Assembly (NCBI GenBank): GCA_910586945.1
Contig: CAJULO010000001.1
Span: 238,997-302,996 of the forward strand
Reading direction: 5' to 3'
Source: an uncultured Christensenellaceae bacterium
Lineage (GTDB): Bacteria; Bacillota; Clostridia; Christensenellales; Borkfalkiaceae
DNA: 64,000 nt
Made by a program: the position numbers and the translations under genes. Of the stretch, positions 18,245-28,365 are shown one piece after another. Numbering within the stretch: position 1 is the first letter of the stretch; each line of letters opens with the position of its first letter. The notes below the pieces were generated by a model that was not told the origin of the DNA, did no database searches, and was given only the letters and a program-made list of their open reading frames with translations.

Positions 18245-19009
18245 ATGCGTGTACGTGTTTTTAAGTTAAAAAATGCAATTTTTACAGTCAGTACAATTGC
18301 CATTATTATATTGTTGGCTGTTCTATTGCATGTTACGGGAAGCTATCGTACTGTATTTGTTGCAAAAAGACAATTACCAATTTATAGTGTTGCACGTGAT
18401 GATAAAAAAATTGCAATATCATTCGATTGTGCATGGGGAGTAGAACATACTGATGAAATTTTATCTGTTTTAAAAAGAGAACAAGTTCACGCCACCTTTT
18501 TTATGGTAGAATTTTGGGCAAATAAATATCCAGAATATGTGAAAAAAATTGATGCAAACGGACATGAAATTGGTACACATAGTAGAACACATTCTAAAAT
18601 GTCTACATTATCTAAGGCGTCAATTATTGATGAATTACAAACTTCATCCGCAGCAATTACAAATTCTACTGGAAAAAAAGTTGAACTTTTTCGTCCACCA
18701 TTTGGGGATTACAATAATATCTTGATTGAAACTGCAAGAGATGAGGGTTATTTTACAATTCAATGGAATGTGGATAGTTTAGATTGGAAGGATTTAACAG
18801 CCATGCAAATTACCAATAGAATTGTAAAACAAGTCAAGAGCGGAAGTATTATATTATGCCATAATAATGCTAAACATATTGCTCAGGCCCTACCTATTGT
18901 TTTAGACAGATTAAAAAATCAAGGATATACTTTTGTGCCCATTGGTGAGCTTATCTTTAGAGAGAATTTTATTATAGATACAAATGGAGTGCAAAAAAAC
19001 GCATTGTAA
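18245..19009 (+). CDS. PdaB-like polysaccharide deacetylase (CE4)
   Basis: The protein has 254 residues. One N-terminal transmembrane helix (about 10-32) is followed by a NodB-type domain. Motif 1 is SFDCAW, with Cys replacing the second Asp of TFDDG, as in sporulation PdaB-type enzymes. The metal histidines lie in HEIGTHSRTHSKM and the catalytic motif in RPPFGDYN. PdaB is needed for spore cortex maintenance in Bacillus, and that role is plausible here. It is preceded by a GAGGGGGAAG ribosome site. Confidence 0.87.
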   Translation: MRVRVFKLKNAIFTVSTIAIIILLAVLLHVTGSYRTVFVAKRQLPIYSVARDDKKIAISFDCAWGVEHTDEILSVLKREQVHATFFMVEFWANKYPEYVKKIDANGHEIGTHSRTHSKMSTLSKASIIDELQTSSAAITNSTGKKVELFRPPFGDYNNILIETARDEGYFTIQWNVDSLDWKDLTAMQITNRIVKQVKSGSIILCHNNAKHIAQALPIVLDRLKNQGYTFVPIGELIFRENFIIDTNGVQKNAL

Positions 19010-19040
19010 ATTTTGCTAAACTACATTTAGGAGGATTTTT

Positions 19041-19754
19041 ATGAACAATACCGAAAAAAATAACAAGGTATTTATTATGGGGGAAATTGTAAGTGAAGCA
19101 GTTTTTTCTCATGAAGTTTTTAGCGAGGGATTTTATGAATTAAAAGTGAAGGTTGCTAGACTTTCTGGACAGATGGATATTTTACCAATTACAATTAGTG
19201 AACGCCTCATTCAAGAAAGACAACTAACTATTGGTTCTTCACTATGTGCTTTAGGGCAGTTTAGGTCATACAACAAGCTTGAAAATGGTAAATCGCGTTT
19301 AATGTTAACTGTATTTATTCGAGAACTCATTGATATTCCAATTTCGAAAAACCCTAATAATATTGTTCTAGCAGGATATATTTGTAAACCACCTATTTAT
19401 AGAACAACACCTTTTAATAGAGAAATTGCTGATATTTTAGTCGCTGTAAATAGAGCATATAATAAATCTGATTATATACCTTGTATTGCATGGGGAAGAA
19501 ATGCACGTTTTGTTCAAAATTTAAATGTAGGAGATAAAATCGCACTTTCCGGTAGAATTCAAAGTAGAGAGTATCAAAAGAAGCTAAGTGATTACGAAGT
19601 GAAAATGATGACGGCATATGAAGTTTCTATCTCAAAACTTGCAGCTTTTGATAGTGCTGATGAGTTTGATTTAGAGAGAGAATTTAATATTTATACAGGG
19701 AATCATACATTTACAAATGAAGAAGAAGAAAATGAAAATACAAATATTATTTAG
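19041..19754 (+). CDS. Protein with two single-stranded DNA-binding (OB) folds
   Basis: The protein has 237 residues. The first half (about 8-105) is a degenerate SSB-like OB fold. The second half (about 113-210) carries NNIVLAGYICKPPIYRTTP, a region of SSB-like beta strands and YIPCIAWGRNARF. The acidic tail (EEEENENTNII) ends without the classical SSB tip. Such double-SSB proteins occur in clostridia alongside the main SSB; whether this is the sole or an accessory SSB cannot be told. A strong AGGAGG site precedes ATG 19041. Confidence 0.78.
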   Translation: MNNTEKNNKVFIMGEIVSEAVFSHEVFSEGFYELKVKVARLSGQMDILPITISERLIQERQLTIGSSLCALGQFRSYNKLENGKSRLMLTVFIRELIDIPISKNPNNIVLAGYICKPPIYRTTPFNREIADILVAVNRAYNKSDYIPCIAWGRNARFVQNLNVGDKIALSGRIQSREYQKKLSDYEVKMMTAYEVSISKLAAFDSADEFDLEREFNIYTGNHTFTNEEEENENTNII

Positions 19755-19788
19755 CTTAAACATATATTATAAACGAGTTTTTTTATTT

Positions 19789-19822
19789 AAAAAAAGCAAT
19801 CTATTTGTAGATTGCTTTTTTT
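19789..19822 (+). terminator. Rho-independent terminator
   Basis: An AAAAGCAATCTA/TAGATTGCTTTT hairpin with a 4-base loop is followed by a T run. Confidence 0.88.
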
Positions 19823-19950
19823 ATTTTACAGTACATATTCCATAATACATAGGCCAAAAATTCTTTTCAAATATTCTAAAAAGATGGCAGTGATACTATC
19901 ATTTGCTATTTTATCTATGTGATAATGTTTGCAAAGGAGGAAAATAACAG

Positions 19951-20463
19951 ATGAAAAATTATCAACAGATTCTTTTATATATATATCCTAAACTAGAGCG
20001 TTTTATTGATGATATTCAATCCTTTATTAACTATAAAGCAGTGCATTCTTATCATATACAATTAAAAGTAGAGAAGAGTATTGATAAGATGCTTGATGTA
20101 CTTGAACAAAAGAGAAAGCTAATCTTAGCAAAAGAACTACTAACAAAAGTATTTGAAGAATTTTCTGATGAAGAAAAATTTATATTAGAATATAAGTTTT
20201 TTAGAAGAAAGGAAGTTTTATTTGAAAAATATAAAAATTTTGTTTTAGAGTGTTCCTCTCGTACATACTATCGTAAACAAAAAAGAGTGGAATCAAAGGT
20301 ACATGCATTATTTATGCAACATGCCATTGACGAAAAATGGTTTTTGCATATATTTAACTCTATTTCGTCTGTTATGCAACTTTATACAGATATGCAAAAG
20401 GGCAAGTTACAACTTATTGATAAGCGTAGATATAAAGAACTTGCCTTAAAAAAGGCAAGTTAA
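19951..20463 (+). CDS. Helical protein with sigma-region-4-like HTH, unknown role
   Basis: This 170-residue protein is almost entirely helical and rich in Lys and Glu. The segment SDEEKFILEYKFFRRK followed by CSSRTYYRKQKRVESKV (about residues 72-115) resembles the sigma-70 region 4-like fold of phage late regulators such as ArpU/RinA. That match is by eye. An AAGGAGG site precedes ATG 19951. It lies 0.9 kb upstream of the head cassette and could be its regulator, although an oppositely oriented gene intervenes. Confidence 0.5.
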   Translation: MKNYQQILLYIYPKLERFIDDIQSFINYKAVHSYHIQLKVEKSIDKMLDVLEQKRKLILAKELLTKVFEEFSDEEKFILEYKFFRRKEVLFEKYKNFVLECSSRTYYRKQKRVESKVHALFMQHAIDEKWFLHIFNSISSVMQLYTDMQKGKLQLIDKRRYKELALKKAS

Positions 20464-21227
20464 GATTCGTCAATTTCGTCAAACACTTGTATTGGTTTAT
20501 GTTTTTTTGTACCATTGAATATAAAATAACTTATGCCAAGTCCCAATAAACAAAGTATAACAATTACACTCGTAACAATGAGTGGTAAGAAATTGGATTG
20601 TTCATTCTTACCACTTCCTATACCAGAATTATTTATATTTTGTAGTAAACTATCAGGATGCTTAGGATAATTTATTGTACTGCATGCCTTGGAATCAACT
20701 GCAGCAATTTTATTCTTATAATTGACACAATTGTAAACTTTTGTATTGACTTTACTAATACCGTAAAAAGGTAGCTCAATTTGAATTTCATCAAGTGGAG
20801 AATCATATGTATCATTGACTCTGTTTGTTTTAAGTATATTTATTTTAAATGTGACAGACACCTTGTACTGCAGATATGGATTTTGTGGAATATAATTTTC
20901 TATAATATGTACACTTGTTGCTAACACATAACCTTGTACTGCTGTTGCAAAATCATCTTCATCTAAATAACTAACACGATGAAATATGCTGCCTTTAGAA
21001 AGTATCTTGACATAATAGCTTTCTGGTAAAATAAACATTCCACTTGAAGATTCTTGTTTTTCATAGAAATAACAATTATCTAATATTTTGGCATAAGTTG
21101 CATTATTTGATGCAGCATTGACAGTTATACTTGCCTTTGGGGATAAACTTTGCATTAAAATAAAAGTGAAAATAAGCATAGTGAGCGTATATAGTAACAC
21201 AATAAAATACATTTGCTTTCTTTTCAT
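20460..21227 (-). CDS. Unknown membrane-anchored extracytoplasmic protein
   Basis: The protein has 255 residues: an N-terminal signal-anchor (about 7-28), a mostly beta-rich external domain with Cys at about 52, 169 and 185, and a C-terminal transmembrane helix (about 220-240) followed by a charged tail. No family was recognised. It overlaps the convergent upstream gene by four bases and diverges from the phage terminase gene. It carries no phage-like feature and is probably a host gene. Confidence 0.6.
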   Translation of the reverse strand: MKRKQMYFIVLLYTLTMLIFTFILMQSLSPKASITVNAASNNATYAKILDNCYFYEKQESSSGMFILPESYYVKILSKGSIFHRVSYLDEDDFATAVQGYVLATSVHIIENYIPQNPYLQYKVSVTFKINILKTNRVNDTYDSPLDEIQIELPFYGISKVNTKVYNCVNYKNKIAAVDSKACSTINYPKHPDSLLQNINNSGIGSGKNEQSNFLPLIVTSVIVILCLLGLGISYFIFNGTKKHKPIQVFDEIDES

Positions 21228-21321
21228 ATTTGCTCCTTATTTTTTAAAAGTGCGTCTATTATAATATAAATTCTATGCAGTTGTTTGAGGAAATCAGTGG
21301 AGATTTATAGGTTTTTGTCAT

Positions 21322-22749
21322 ATGCAAAATGAGCAAATTATTTATGATATTTTACAAATTGAAGCAGAAGAGATTCGTCGTAAACAAGAAAATAAATTAT
21401 TATCTTATAATAAAGGGAAAAAAATACATAAAAAGCAAATTGCATTTCATAAATGTAAAAAACGGAATCGTTGGGTTTTTGGAGGAAATAGAACAGGCAA
21501 AACTGAATGCGGGGCAGTTGAAGCTATTTATATAGCACGAGGGATACATCCTTACCGCCAAAATAAAAAAGATGTCTTCGGATGGGTGGTTTCACTTTCT
21601 CAACAGGTGCAGCGAGATGTTGCACAACGCAAAATTTTACAGTATTTGCCTCCAGAATGGATTGTAGATATTACAATGCTTTCTGGAAAAAAAGGTTCCA
21701 GTTTGGGTACAATTGACCAAATTCAAATCAGAAATATCTTTGGTGGTATTTCTACTATAGGTTTTAAAAGTTGTGACCAAGGACGAGAAAAATTTCAAGG
21801 AGCTTCTCTTGATTTTGTCTGGTTTGATGAAGAGCCTCCAGAAGATATCTATTTTGAGTGTCGTATGCGAATTGTCGATAAAAATGGAGATATTTTTGGC
21901 ACAATGACACCATTAAAGGGAATGACTTTTCTCTATAACACAATTTATATGAATCAAAATGCCGATAAAGAAATTTGGTATCAATTTATTGAATGGAAGG
22001 ATAATCCTTTTTTAGATAAAAAGGAGATTGCTTTACTCGAGAAAACATTGGATAAAAAGATGTTGGAAAGTCGACAGTTTGGACGCTTTAATATCCAAGA
22101 GGGACTTGTCTATCCAGAATTTAATGAAAATATCCATGTGATTGCACCTTTTGCCTATCCACTAGAATGGCAAGATATGATATCAATTGACCCAGGGTTA
22201 CATAATCCACTTTCGGCACATTGGTATTGTCAAGATTATGATGGCAACATCTATGTTGTTGCAGAACACTATATGGCTGAACAAGATATTGACTACCACG
22301 CTGAACAATTGCATCTTATTTCCAACAAGTTACAATGGCATAGAGAGAGTAATGGGAATTTAAATGCTCTTATTGATTCTGCCGCGGGACAACGCACTTT
22401 AGCAAATAGTAAAAGCGTCAGCGAATTGTTTTATGATAGAGGTATCAATGTAAATATGCACATTAATAAAGATTTGTTTAGTGGTATAGCTAAAGTAAAA
22501 AGTTATTTAAATGGTAAAGGACCTAAATTATATATTTTTTCTTGCTGCGTCAATTTAATTCGTGAATTTAAAGGATATTTTTGGGGACAGGGAGAGAGGC
22601 CAATCAAGAGAGATGACCACGCCTTAGATGAGCTTAGATATTATTTGATGACCAAACAATGTAATACGAAGACAGTCTTTCAAACAAGAATTGAAAAAGA
22701 TAAGCAACGACTTTTAAAAGCAAACAAATATTCTAAAAGGAGTATGTAG
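21322..22749 (+). CDS. Phage terminase large subunit (head-only cassette)
   Basis: The protein has 475 residues. The Walker A motif GGNRTGKTECGA lies near residue 55, and the Walker B region FVWFDEEPPEDIYFECRMR near 173. A SIDPGLHNPLSAHW strand and a late HALDELRYYL give the RNase H-like nuclease acidic residues. It would pump DNA into a procapsid through the portal encoded two genes on. It is intact and opens an uninterrupted eight-gene operon. It is unrelated in sequence to the second terminase at 31.7 kb. Confidence 0.88.
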   Translation: MQNEQIIYDILQIEAEEIRRKQENKLLSYNKGKKIHKKQIAFHKCKKRNRWVFGGNRTGKTECGAVEAIYIARGIHPYRQNKKDVFGWVVSLSQQVQRDVAQRKILQYLPPEWIVDITMLSGKKGSSLGTIDQIQIRNIFGGISTIGFKSCDQGREKFQGASLDFVWFDEEPPEDIYFECRMRIVDKNGDIFGTMTPLKGMTFLYNTIYMNQNADKEIWYQFIEWKDNPFLDKKEIALLEKTLDKKMLESRQFGRFNIQEGLVYPEFNENIHVIAPFAYPLEWQDMISIDPGLHNPLSAHWYCQDYDGNIYVVAEHYMAEQDIDYHAEQLHLISNKLQWHRESNGNLNALIDSAAGQRTLANSKSVSELFYDRGINVNMHINKDLFSGIAKVKSYLNGKGPKLYIFSCCVNLIREFKGYFWGQGERPIKRDDHALDELRYYLMTKQCNTKTVFQTRIEKDKQRLLKANKYSKRSM

Positions 22750-23025
22750 ATGGATAGAGAAATGGAGAGAGCTCTACGAGAGCGTGCTTTAGGATTTGAT
22801 GCCGATGAAATTGTAGAAGAGTATGCCTTTCAAGATGGAGATGCTGTACTTACAAAGAGAAAGGTGACAAGAAAAAAGGTCTTACCAGATATGTCTGCCT
22901 TTAAAATTTTATTAGAGGAGAAACCGCAAATTGAACATCTGTCGGACGCAGAATTAGAGGCACATAAAATGCGATTATTAAATTTATTGCAAGAAAAGGA
23001 GAATATAAATGGAAAGTCAAAATAG
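22750..23025 (+). CDS. Small acidic protein between terminase and portal
   Basis: The protein has 91 residues. The TKRKVTRKKVLPDMSAFKILLEEK segment near residue 35 and LSDAELEAHKMRLLNLL near 66 resemble the C-terminal part of some phage small terminase subunits, by eye only. It begins directly after the terminase stop, and its last 17 bases overlap the portal gene, which suggests tight coupling. A DNA-binding N-terminal domain is not visible, so the recognition role is uncertain. Confidence 0.5.
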   Translation: MDREMERALRERALGFDADEIVEEYAFQDGDAVLTKRKVTRKKVLPDMSAFKILLEEKPQIEHLSDAELEAHKMRLLNLLQEKENINGKSK

Positions 23026-24841
23026 AAAAAAAACAGAAGAGGAATATAAAAAGCAATTGGTAAAAGAAATTCAAAATACTTTTTTAGAGAGACAGAAGGA
23101 GCGTAAACTTCTAGAACGCACATGGGAAATAAATATGAATTTTTTGGCAGGGAATCAATATGCACGCATAAATGATTTGGGAGAGCTAGAGAGAGAAGAA
23201 CAACAATTTTACTGGCAATATCAAAGAGTATTTAATCATATTGCACCAATTATTGAAACGCGATGTGCCAAATTAGCACAAATTCGTCCAGAACTCACAG
23301 TGCGTGCGAATACCTATGAAGAGAGCGATGCCTATACTGCACAGATGTCTAGTCATCTATTACACTCTATTAGTGAAGAATGCAATTTGAAAGAAATTTT
23401 GGCAAGAGGTACCACTTGGAGCGAAACTTGCGGTACAACTTTTTACAAAGTCGTATGGGATAAATATGCCGGTAAAATGATTGGAGAAAATACTTTTGAA
23501 GGAAGTGTACAAATTTTGCCAATTGCACCTTTTGAAATTTATCCACAATCTCTATGCATTGAAAATTTACAAGCACAACCTAGTATCATACATGCAAGAG
23601 CAGTGCCGGTAGAGGAAATTGAACTTGCCTATGGTATAAAAATTGCGGGGGAAAGTTTAACCAATTTTGTACTTTCACCATACTTACATAGACAGGCAAA
23701 TGCCGAAAATTATATGCAGACAAATTGTGCCATGGTCTTAGAATATTATGAAAAAGCTACAATGCAGTATCCAAATGGACGATATATAGTTGTAGCGGGA
23801 AATCAGCTTGTACATCATGGAGAACTCCCTTATATCAATGGAGAACAATCTAGACGAGAATATCCATTTATTAAACAAGTATCCATACCAATCAGTGGAG
23901 CATTTTTTGGTAGCAGTATTATTGAGCGATTGATTCCAATACAACGCGCTTTCAACGCCGTAAAAAATAGAAAACATGAATTTTTAAATCGTTTAACAAT
24001 GGGAGTTTTGGCTGTAGAAGATGGTGCAGTAGATATTCATGAAATTATGGAAGAAGGTTTACCTGCAGGAAAAGTCCTTGTGTATAGACAAGGTAGTGCA
24101 GTACCGCAACTTTTAGGGGCAAGTGATTTGCCAGCTGGATTTAATGAAGAGGAAGAGCGTCTTTTAGATGAGTTTACTTTAGTGAGTGGAATCAGTGAAC
24201 TTACTGCCAATTCGCAAAATAGAACCAATGTAACAAGTGCAACCGGTCTGCAACTGTTATTAGAACAAGATGAAACACGACTTGTGATTACAATTGAGAG
24301 TCTGAAAGAGACAATGATAAAAATTGCTAAACATATTTTGCGTTTAATGCGGCAATTTGCAAAGACATCAAGATTGTTGCGTCTATGTGGCGAAGGGAAA
24401 AAAGTTAAAATTTATTATTTTAATGGTGCGGATATTACTTCTGATGATGTTGTTATTGAAACTGATGATACTGGATTTAATGCACCGGCAAAAAAGCGTA
24501 GTTTAATTTATGATCTCTATCAACTCGGTCTCTTTGAAGGTAAAAGTGGAAAGGTAGATACAGAAAGTAAACTGCAGATTTTACAGGAGCTAGGTCTAGG
24601 CAATTTGCATAGCGATTTTAGTCTGTATGTATTGCAGAAAAACAAAGCATGTGAAGAGAACTTAAAGCTAAATGAAATGGATTACAATGTTGAGTATTTT
24701 GATGATGATAAAATTCATATAACAGAACATATTCGTTTCTTATTGTCATCAGAGTTTGAAAATCAACAGGAGAAAAAAGATTTGTTTATCAAGCATATTC
24801 AGGCACATGAACAACAACTCAAAAAGAAAGGAATTTTATAA
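23009..24841 (+). CDS. Phage portal protein, P22-like
   Basis: The protein has 610 residues. The N-terminal helix with WEINMNFLAGNQYA, the VFNHIAPIIETRCAKLAQIRPEL core strand and the long helices around TSATGLQLLLEQDE fit the large podoviral portal family. The C-terminal half is helical and probably forms the barrel. It would form the dodecameric DNA channel and nucleate capsid assembly. AAGGAG precedes the ATG, and the gene is intact. Confidence 0.82.
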   Translation: MESQNRKKTEEEYKKQLVKEIQNTFLERQKERKLLERTWEINMNFLAGNQYARINDLGELEREEQQFYWQYQRVFNHIAPIIETRCAKLAQIRPELTVRANTYEESDAYTAQMSSHLLHSISEECNLKEILARGTTWSETCGTTFYKVVWDKYAGKMIGENTFEGSVQILPIAPFEIYPQSLCIENLQAQPSIIHARAVPVEEIELAYGIKIAGESLTNFVLSPYLHRQANAENYMQTNCAMVLEYYEKATMQYPNGRYIVVAGNQLVHHGELPYINGEQSRREYPFIKQVSIPISGAFFGSSIIERLIPIQRAFNAVKNRKHEFLNRLTMGVLAVEDGAVDIHEIMEEGLPAGKVLVYRQGSAVPQLLGASDLPAGFNEEEERLLDEFTLVSGISELTANSQNRTNVTSATGLQLLLEQDETRLVITIESLKETMIKIAKHILRLMRQFAKTSRLLRLCGEGKKVKIYYFNGADITSDDVVIETDDTGFNAPAKKRSLIYDLYQLGLFEGKSGKVDTESKLQILQELGLGNLHSDFSLYVLQKNKACEENLKLNEMDYNVEYFDDDKIHITEHIRFLLSSEFENQQEKKDLFIKHIQAHEQQLKKKGIL

Positions 24842-24855
24842 ATAAGGAGAACTCT

Positions 24856-25296
24856 ATGGAAAATCAAGATACTTTAGTAGAGAAGGAAGAGGAAAAATAC
24901 GGTAAATTTAAATCGTTAGATGCACTTTTACAGGCATATAATTCTTTAGAAGCAGAATTTACAAGGCGTAGCCAAAAATTGAAAGAACTTGAGAGTAAAG
25001 TGGAAAATTTGCAACAAGCAACAGAGGATACCAATGCTAGCACTTCAACTGTTGACCTGCAAAATAGAGCAATTGTACAAACAACTCAAAATACCGAAAG
25101 AGTGGCAATGACTTCTAAAGATATGCATGATATCATTACAGATGTTGTACAAGAATGTTTACATAAACATTTACAACAGACGGCACCGCCAATCTTAAGG
25201 GATACTAGTGGCTTTGCTAAAGCTCCGTCACAAAAAGTTGCAACGCTTGAAGAGGCGGGTAAGCTTGCAGAAGCATTTTTTAAAAATATAAAATAA
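24856..25296 (+). CDS. Probable phage scaffold protein
   Basis: This 146-residue protein is strongly charged. The sequence after residue 18 (FKSLDALLQAYNSLEAEF) leads into a coiled coil to about residue 60, then a low-complexity linker and a helical C-terminus. Size, charge, coiled coil and position between portal and coat genes are typical of scaffolding proteins. No protease is seen nearby, so it would be expelled rather than cleaved; that is inference. Confidence 0.7.
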   Translation: MENQDTLVEKEEEKYGKFKSLDALLQAYNSLEAEFTRRSQKLKELESKVENLQQATEDTNASTSTVDLQNRAIVQTTQNTERVAMTSKDMHDIITDVVQECLHKHLQQTAPPILRDTSGFAKAPSQKVATLEEAGKLAEAFFKNIK

Positions 25297-25310
25297 AGGA
25301 GAATTTTGTT

Positions 25311-26477
25311 ATGGTTACAATGCAAAGTGCGGACAATGTTTTAAAAAGTTATTATTTAGATATTGTTAGTAAACAATTGAATACTGAAATCAATCCATTT
25401 TTTGCCTTAATCAAACATTCAACGGCAGATGTTTGGGGAAAAGAAATTCGTCGCGTGGCACAATTTGGTATAAATGGTGGTATCGGTGCGGGGACTGAAG
25501 ATGGGGAGTTGCCTAATGCCGCTTCAAATAATTATAAAGAGTTTGTCACTACCTTAAAAAATTTATTTGGAACTTTAGAAATCAGTGATAAAGCAGTACG
25601 CGCTTCTGAAAATAACATAGGTAGTTTTGTAAATTTATTGAATGCTGAAATGCAAGGATTGATTGATTCTTCTGTATTCAATTTTGGCAGAATGTTATTT
25701 GGAGATGGTAGTGGAAAACTTGCTAGTATTACGAATGTAGTAGACAATAAATGTACAGTAGATAATATACAAAATATTATTGAAGGTATGCTAATAGATA
25801 TTTTAACTGTTGATGGGAATGTTGTGCAGGGGGCGACAGCGAGACGCGTTTTATCAGTGGATAGAGATAAAAAAGAAATCTTGCTTTCTGGTACGACTTT
25901 AAACAATGTAAATGTGGGAGATATTTTGTGTGTACAAGGTTCTTATGGATTAGAACTAACTGGTTTAGGTGCAATTTTTAAAGAAGATGGTACACTCTAC
26001 GGAATAGATAGAGCAAATAATAGATGGATGCAACCATATATCCAAAAGAATGTTGGAGATATTGATGAAAATACATTGCAAAAAGCGATGGACCGCTTAG
26101 AAGAGAGAGCAGGGAGTAGAGTAGATATTATATTATGTAGTTGGGGAGTAAAGAGAGCTTTACAAAATTATTTTTCAAAATATAAATGCATCACCGATGT
26201 TGTGACACTAGCTGGAGGATATAAATCTATTACATATAATGGAATTCCTATAGTAGCAGATAGATTCTGTCCAGAGGGTACATTATTCTTATTGAATAGT
26301 AAAGATTTCTGTTTACATCAGTTATGCGACTGGCGTTGGCTTGAAGGGGATGATGGTAAAATTTTAAAACAACTTAGCAATAAGCCAGTGTATACAGCGA
26401 CTCTTGTAAAATATGCAGATTTAATTTGTACAAGACCAAGTGGACAAGCAATGCTTACAGGCATTACTGAAGAGTAA
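25311..26477 (+). CDS. Major capsid (coat) protein of the head-only cassette
   Basis: The protein has 388 residues. The N-terminal ADNVLKSYYLDIVSKQLNTEINPF, the KEFVTTLKNLFGTLEISDKAVRAS segment and an insertion-like middle region are compatible with an HK97-fold coat protein with an extra domain, as in P22-type coats. It is the largest abundant-type structural gene downstream of a scaffold. AAAGGAG precedes ATG 25311. It shares no obvious similarity with the second capsid protein at 37.1 kb. Confidence 0.8.
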   Translation: MVTMQSADNVLKSYYLDIVSKQLNTEINPFFALIKHSTADVWGKEIRRVAQFGINGGIGAGTEDGELPNAASNNYKEFVTTLKNLFGTLEISDKAVRASENNIGSFVNLLNAEMQGLIDSSVFNFGRMLFGDGSGKLASITNVVDNKCTVDNIQNIIEGMLIDILTVDGNVVQGATARRVLSVDRDKKEILLSGTTLNNVNVGDILCVQGSYGLELTGLGAIFKEDGTLYGIDRANNRWMQPYIQKNVGDIDENTLQKAMDRLEERAGSRVDIILCSWGVKRALQNYFSKYKCITDVVTLAGGYKSITYNGIPIVADRFCPEGTLFLLNSKDFCLHQLCDWRWLEGDDGKILKQLSNKPVYTATLVKYADLICTRPSGQAMLTGITEE

Positions 26478-26538
26478 ATTATATAAAGGTAGGGGTAAAG
26501 CAATTTGCATTGCCCCTTACTTATTGAAGGAGTGAGAT

Positions 26539-27090
26539 ATGTTAGTTCGTGAAATTTTAAAGCAGGCATGTATACTATGTGGTAAATTTGATATTGCAAA
26601 ATATATTGCAGGGCAATCTTCAGAAAATTACCCACTTATGCTTGAAGAAGAGAAAATTTTACTACAGGCATTTTATACTGTTGAATGTGAATTAGCAATG
26701 GAATATCTACCAATCATAATAGAGGAGAAGATTGACTCAAATGGTTTTATTGCTTTAGATATCTTGCAAGAAAGACCTCTAGCCATACAAAGTATTATGG
26801 ATAGTAGAAATAGAAAATTACCATACACTTTAACTTGTGAAGGCATTCAAACAGGTATCGGAAGCTTAAAAATTAAATATAGTGTTTATCCAAAGGAAAA
26901 AACTTTAACAGAGAATATACAAATTCCCATGCAATATTCCAGAGTATTATTACTAGGTGTTGCTGCCGAATATGCAATGCTTTCTGGACAGTTTGCATTA
27001 TTTAGTTTACTAGATAAAAAATATCGAGATGCTATAAGTTATGCATGTCGTAGTAAGGGTGGCATTATAAAAATGCGGAGGTGGGTATGA
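26539..27090 (+). CDS. Head completion/tail connector protein (P22 gp4-like position)
   Basis: This 183-residue helical protein starts MLVREILKQACILCGKFDIAKY and carries the EEEKILLQAFYTVECELAMEYLPI region, in keeping with connector adaptor proteins that bind the portal base. The assignment relies on gene order and size more than on motifs. GAAGGAG precedes ATG 26539. Its stop overlaps the next start as ATGA. Confidence 0.62.
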   Translation: MLVREILKQACILCGKFDIAKYIAGQSSENYPLMLEEEKILLQAFYTVECELAMEYLPIIIEEKIDSNGFIALDILQERPLAIQSIMDSRNRKLPYTLTCEGIQTGIGSLKIKYSVYPKEKTLTENIQIPMQYSRVLLLGVAAEYAMLSGQFALFSLLDKKYRDAISYACRSKGGIIKMRRWV

Positions 27091-28364
27091 GTACTGCTTT
27101 AAAAGCAACGGAGAAAAGTAAAGAATTTGTAATACCACTACAAAATTTTGCTACTGCATTTGATGAAAACTATAAAACTTTTGGCGTTTATTATAATGGT
27201 ACATCTCTTGTCGCAACAAGTGGATTTGAATTATTCACTTTAAAGTATGCACAAGATATAGAAAATAAAAAAATACAACAAGTATTTTATCAAAATGAAT
27301 ATTATCTGCTTATCTACCAAGATAAAACTGTATATCTTTATCATAAAGATTGTGGATATACTGCACTTGGCTTTCAATTTGAAAAATTATATGCTATTGA
27401 GCTTCCAAAATACTTTCAAGGAATGTTACTTTCCGATGGAAAATCTAGCTATTTTTTTGCAGACAACGGAAATTTTTATACAATTGACATACCTGCTTTT
27501 TCTTGTGGATGCTATTTTTATGATAGACTGATTTTATTTCATGGTACACAAATTTTATTTTCTACAATTGGCGATAGTATTGCATTTAAAGAGCATAGTG
27601 GTAGAATTGACTTAGTGGATAGGAAAGGAGATATTATTGCATGTATTCCATATGGAGAGCAAATTTATTTATTTCGTGAAAAGGGGATAGATGTATTAAA
27701 GATATTAGGAGCAGAGGAAGATTTTGTAATACAAGGTGTATTCGATACAGCATGCATTGCAAAAGGCAGTGTGTGTCTAGCAAATAATGGAAAAATATAT
27801 TTTTACACACAAGAAGGATTATATAGTTTTTATAATAAAAAGATAGAAAAAATTTATATGAATTTAGAAGAGCATAGTATTTTTAGGAAAGAGATGAATG
27901 CGGTATGGTATCAAAATTGTTATTATTTGCAAGCAATATCTAAAGTGTGTGGACAAAGTTGTCTATATGCTGTTTATCCTGAAAATAAAAGTCTAGCAGT
28001 GATTGCACTAGATGTAGATACGATAAGTATAAGTTCTGAGCATATTTTTGTCATTATGGATGGTCAAATTTTTACACGCGAAAAGTTGCATGTAGATAAA
28101 AGAACAAAAAGAAAAATTACTTTTCAAGTTAGCAATCCATTTGTAAATCTGGGAATTTTAAAAAGTATGAAGATAAATGCTTTACATGATAAATTAGTCA
28201 CAATAAAAAGTAAATATGGTATACAAAAAAAATTTTTAACAAAAGAGCAACAAAATATGCTAGTAAATTTGCGTGGCAATTATTTTATCATTGAAATAGA
28301 GAGTGATACTATATTCCACTTAAATCAATTGCAAGTAAAATTTACAGCTTTAAATGGAGTGTAA
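27087..28364 (+). CDS. Probable beta-propeller tail hub protein (P22 gp10-like)
   Basis: The protein has 425 residues and is almost wholly beta-stranded. It is built of repeated short strands with Tyr/Phe pairs (for example YYLLIYQDKTVYLYHK and IYLFREKGIDVLKI), as expected for a propeller-type hub. The start is ATG 27087, because GTG 27081 lies within the GCGGAGG ribosome site. Position after the connector fits a hub that closes the head. The family call is by architecture, not by a diagnostic motif. Confidence 0.55.
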   Translation: MSTALKATEKSKEFVIPLQNFATAFDENYKTFGVYYNGTSLVATSGFELFTLKYAQDIENKKIQQVFYQNEYYLLIYQDKTVYLYHKDCGYTALGFQFEKLYAIELPKYFQGMLLSDGKSSYFFADNGNFYTIDIPAFSCGCYFYDRLILFHGTQILFSTIGDSIAFKEHSGRIDLVDRKGDIIACIPYGEQIYLFREKGIDVLKILGAEEDFVIQGVFDTACIAKGSVCLANNGKIYFYTQEGLYSFYNKKIEKIYMNLEEHSIFRKEMNAVWYQNCYYLQAISKVCGQSCLYAVYPENKSLAVIALDVDTISISSEHIFVIMDGQIFTREKLHVDKRTKRKITFQVSNPFVNLGILKSMKINALHDKLVTIKSKYGIQKKFLTKEQQNMLVNLRGNYFIIEIESDTIFHLNQLQVKFTALNGV

Positions 28365-28365
28365 A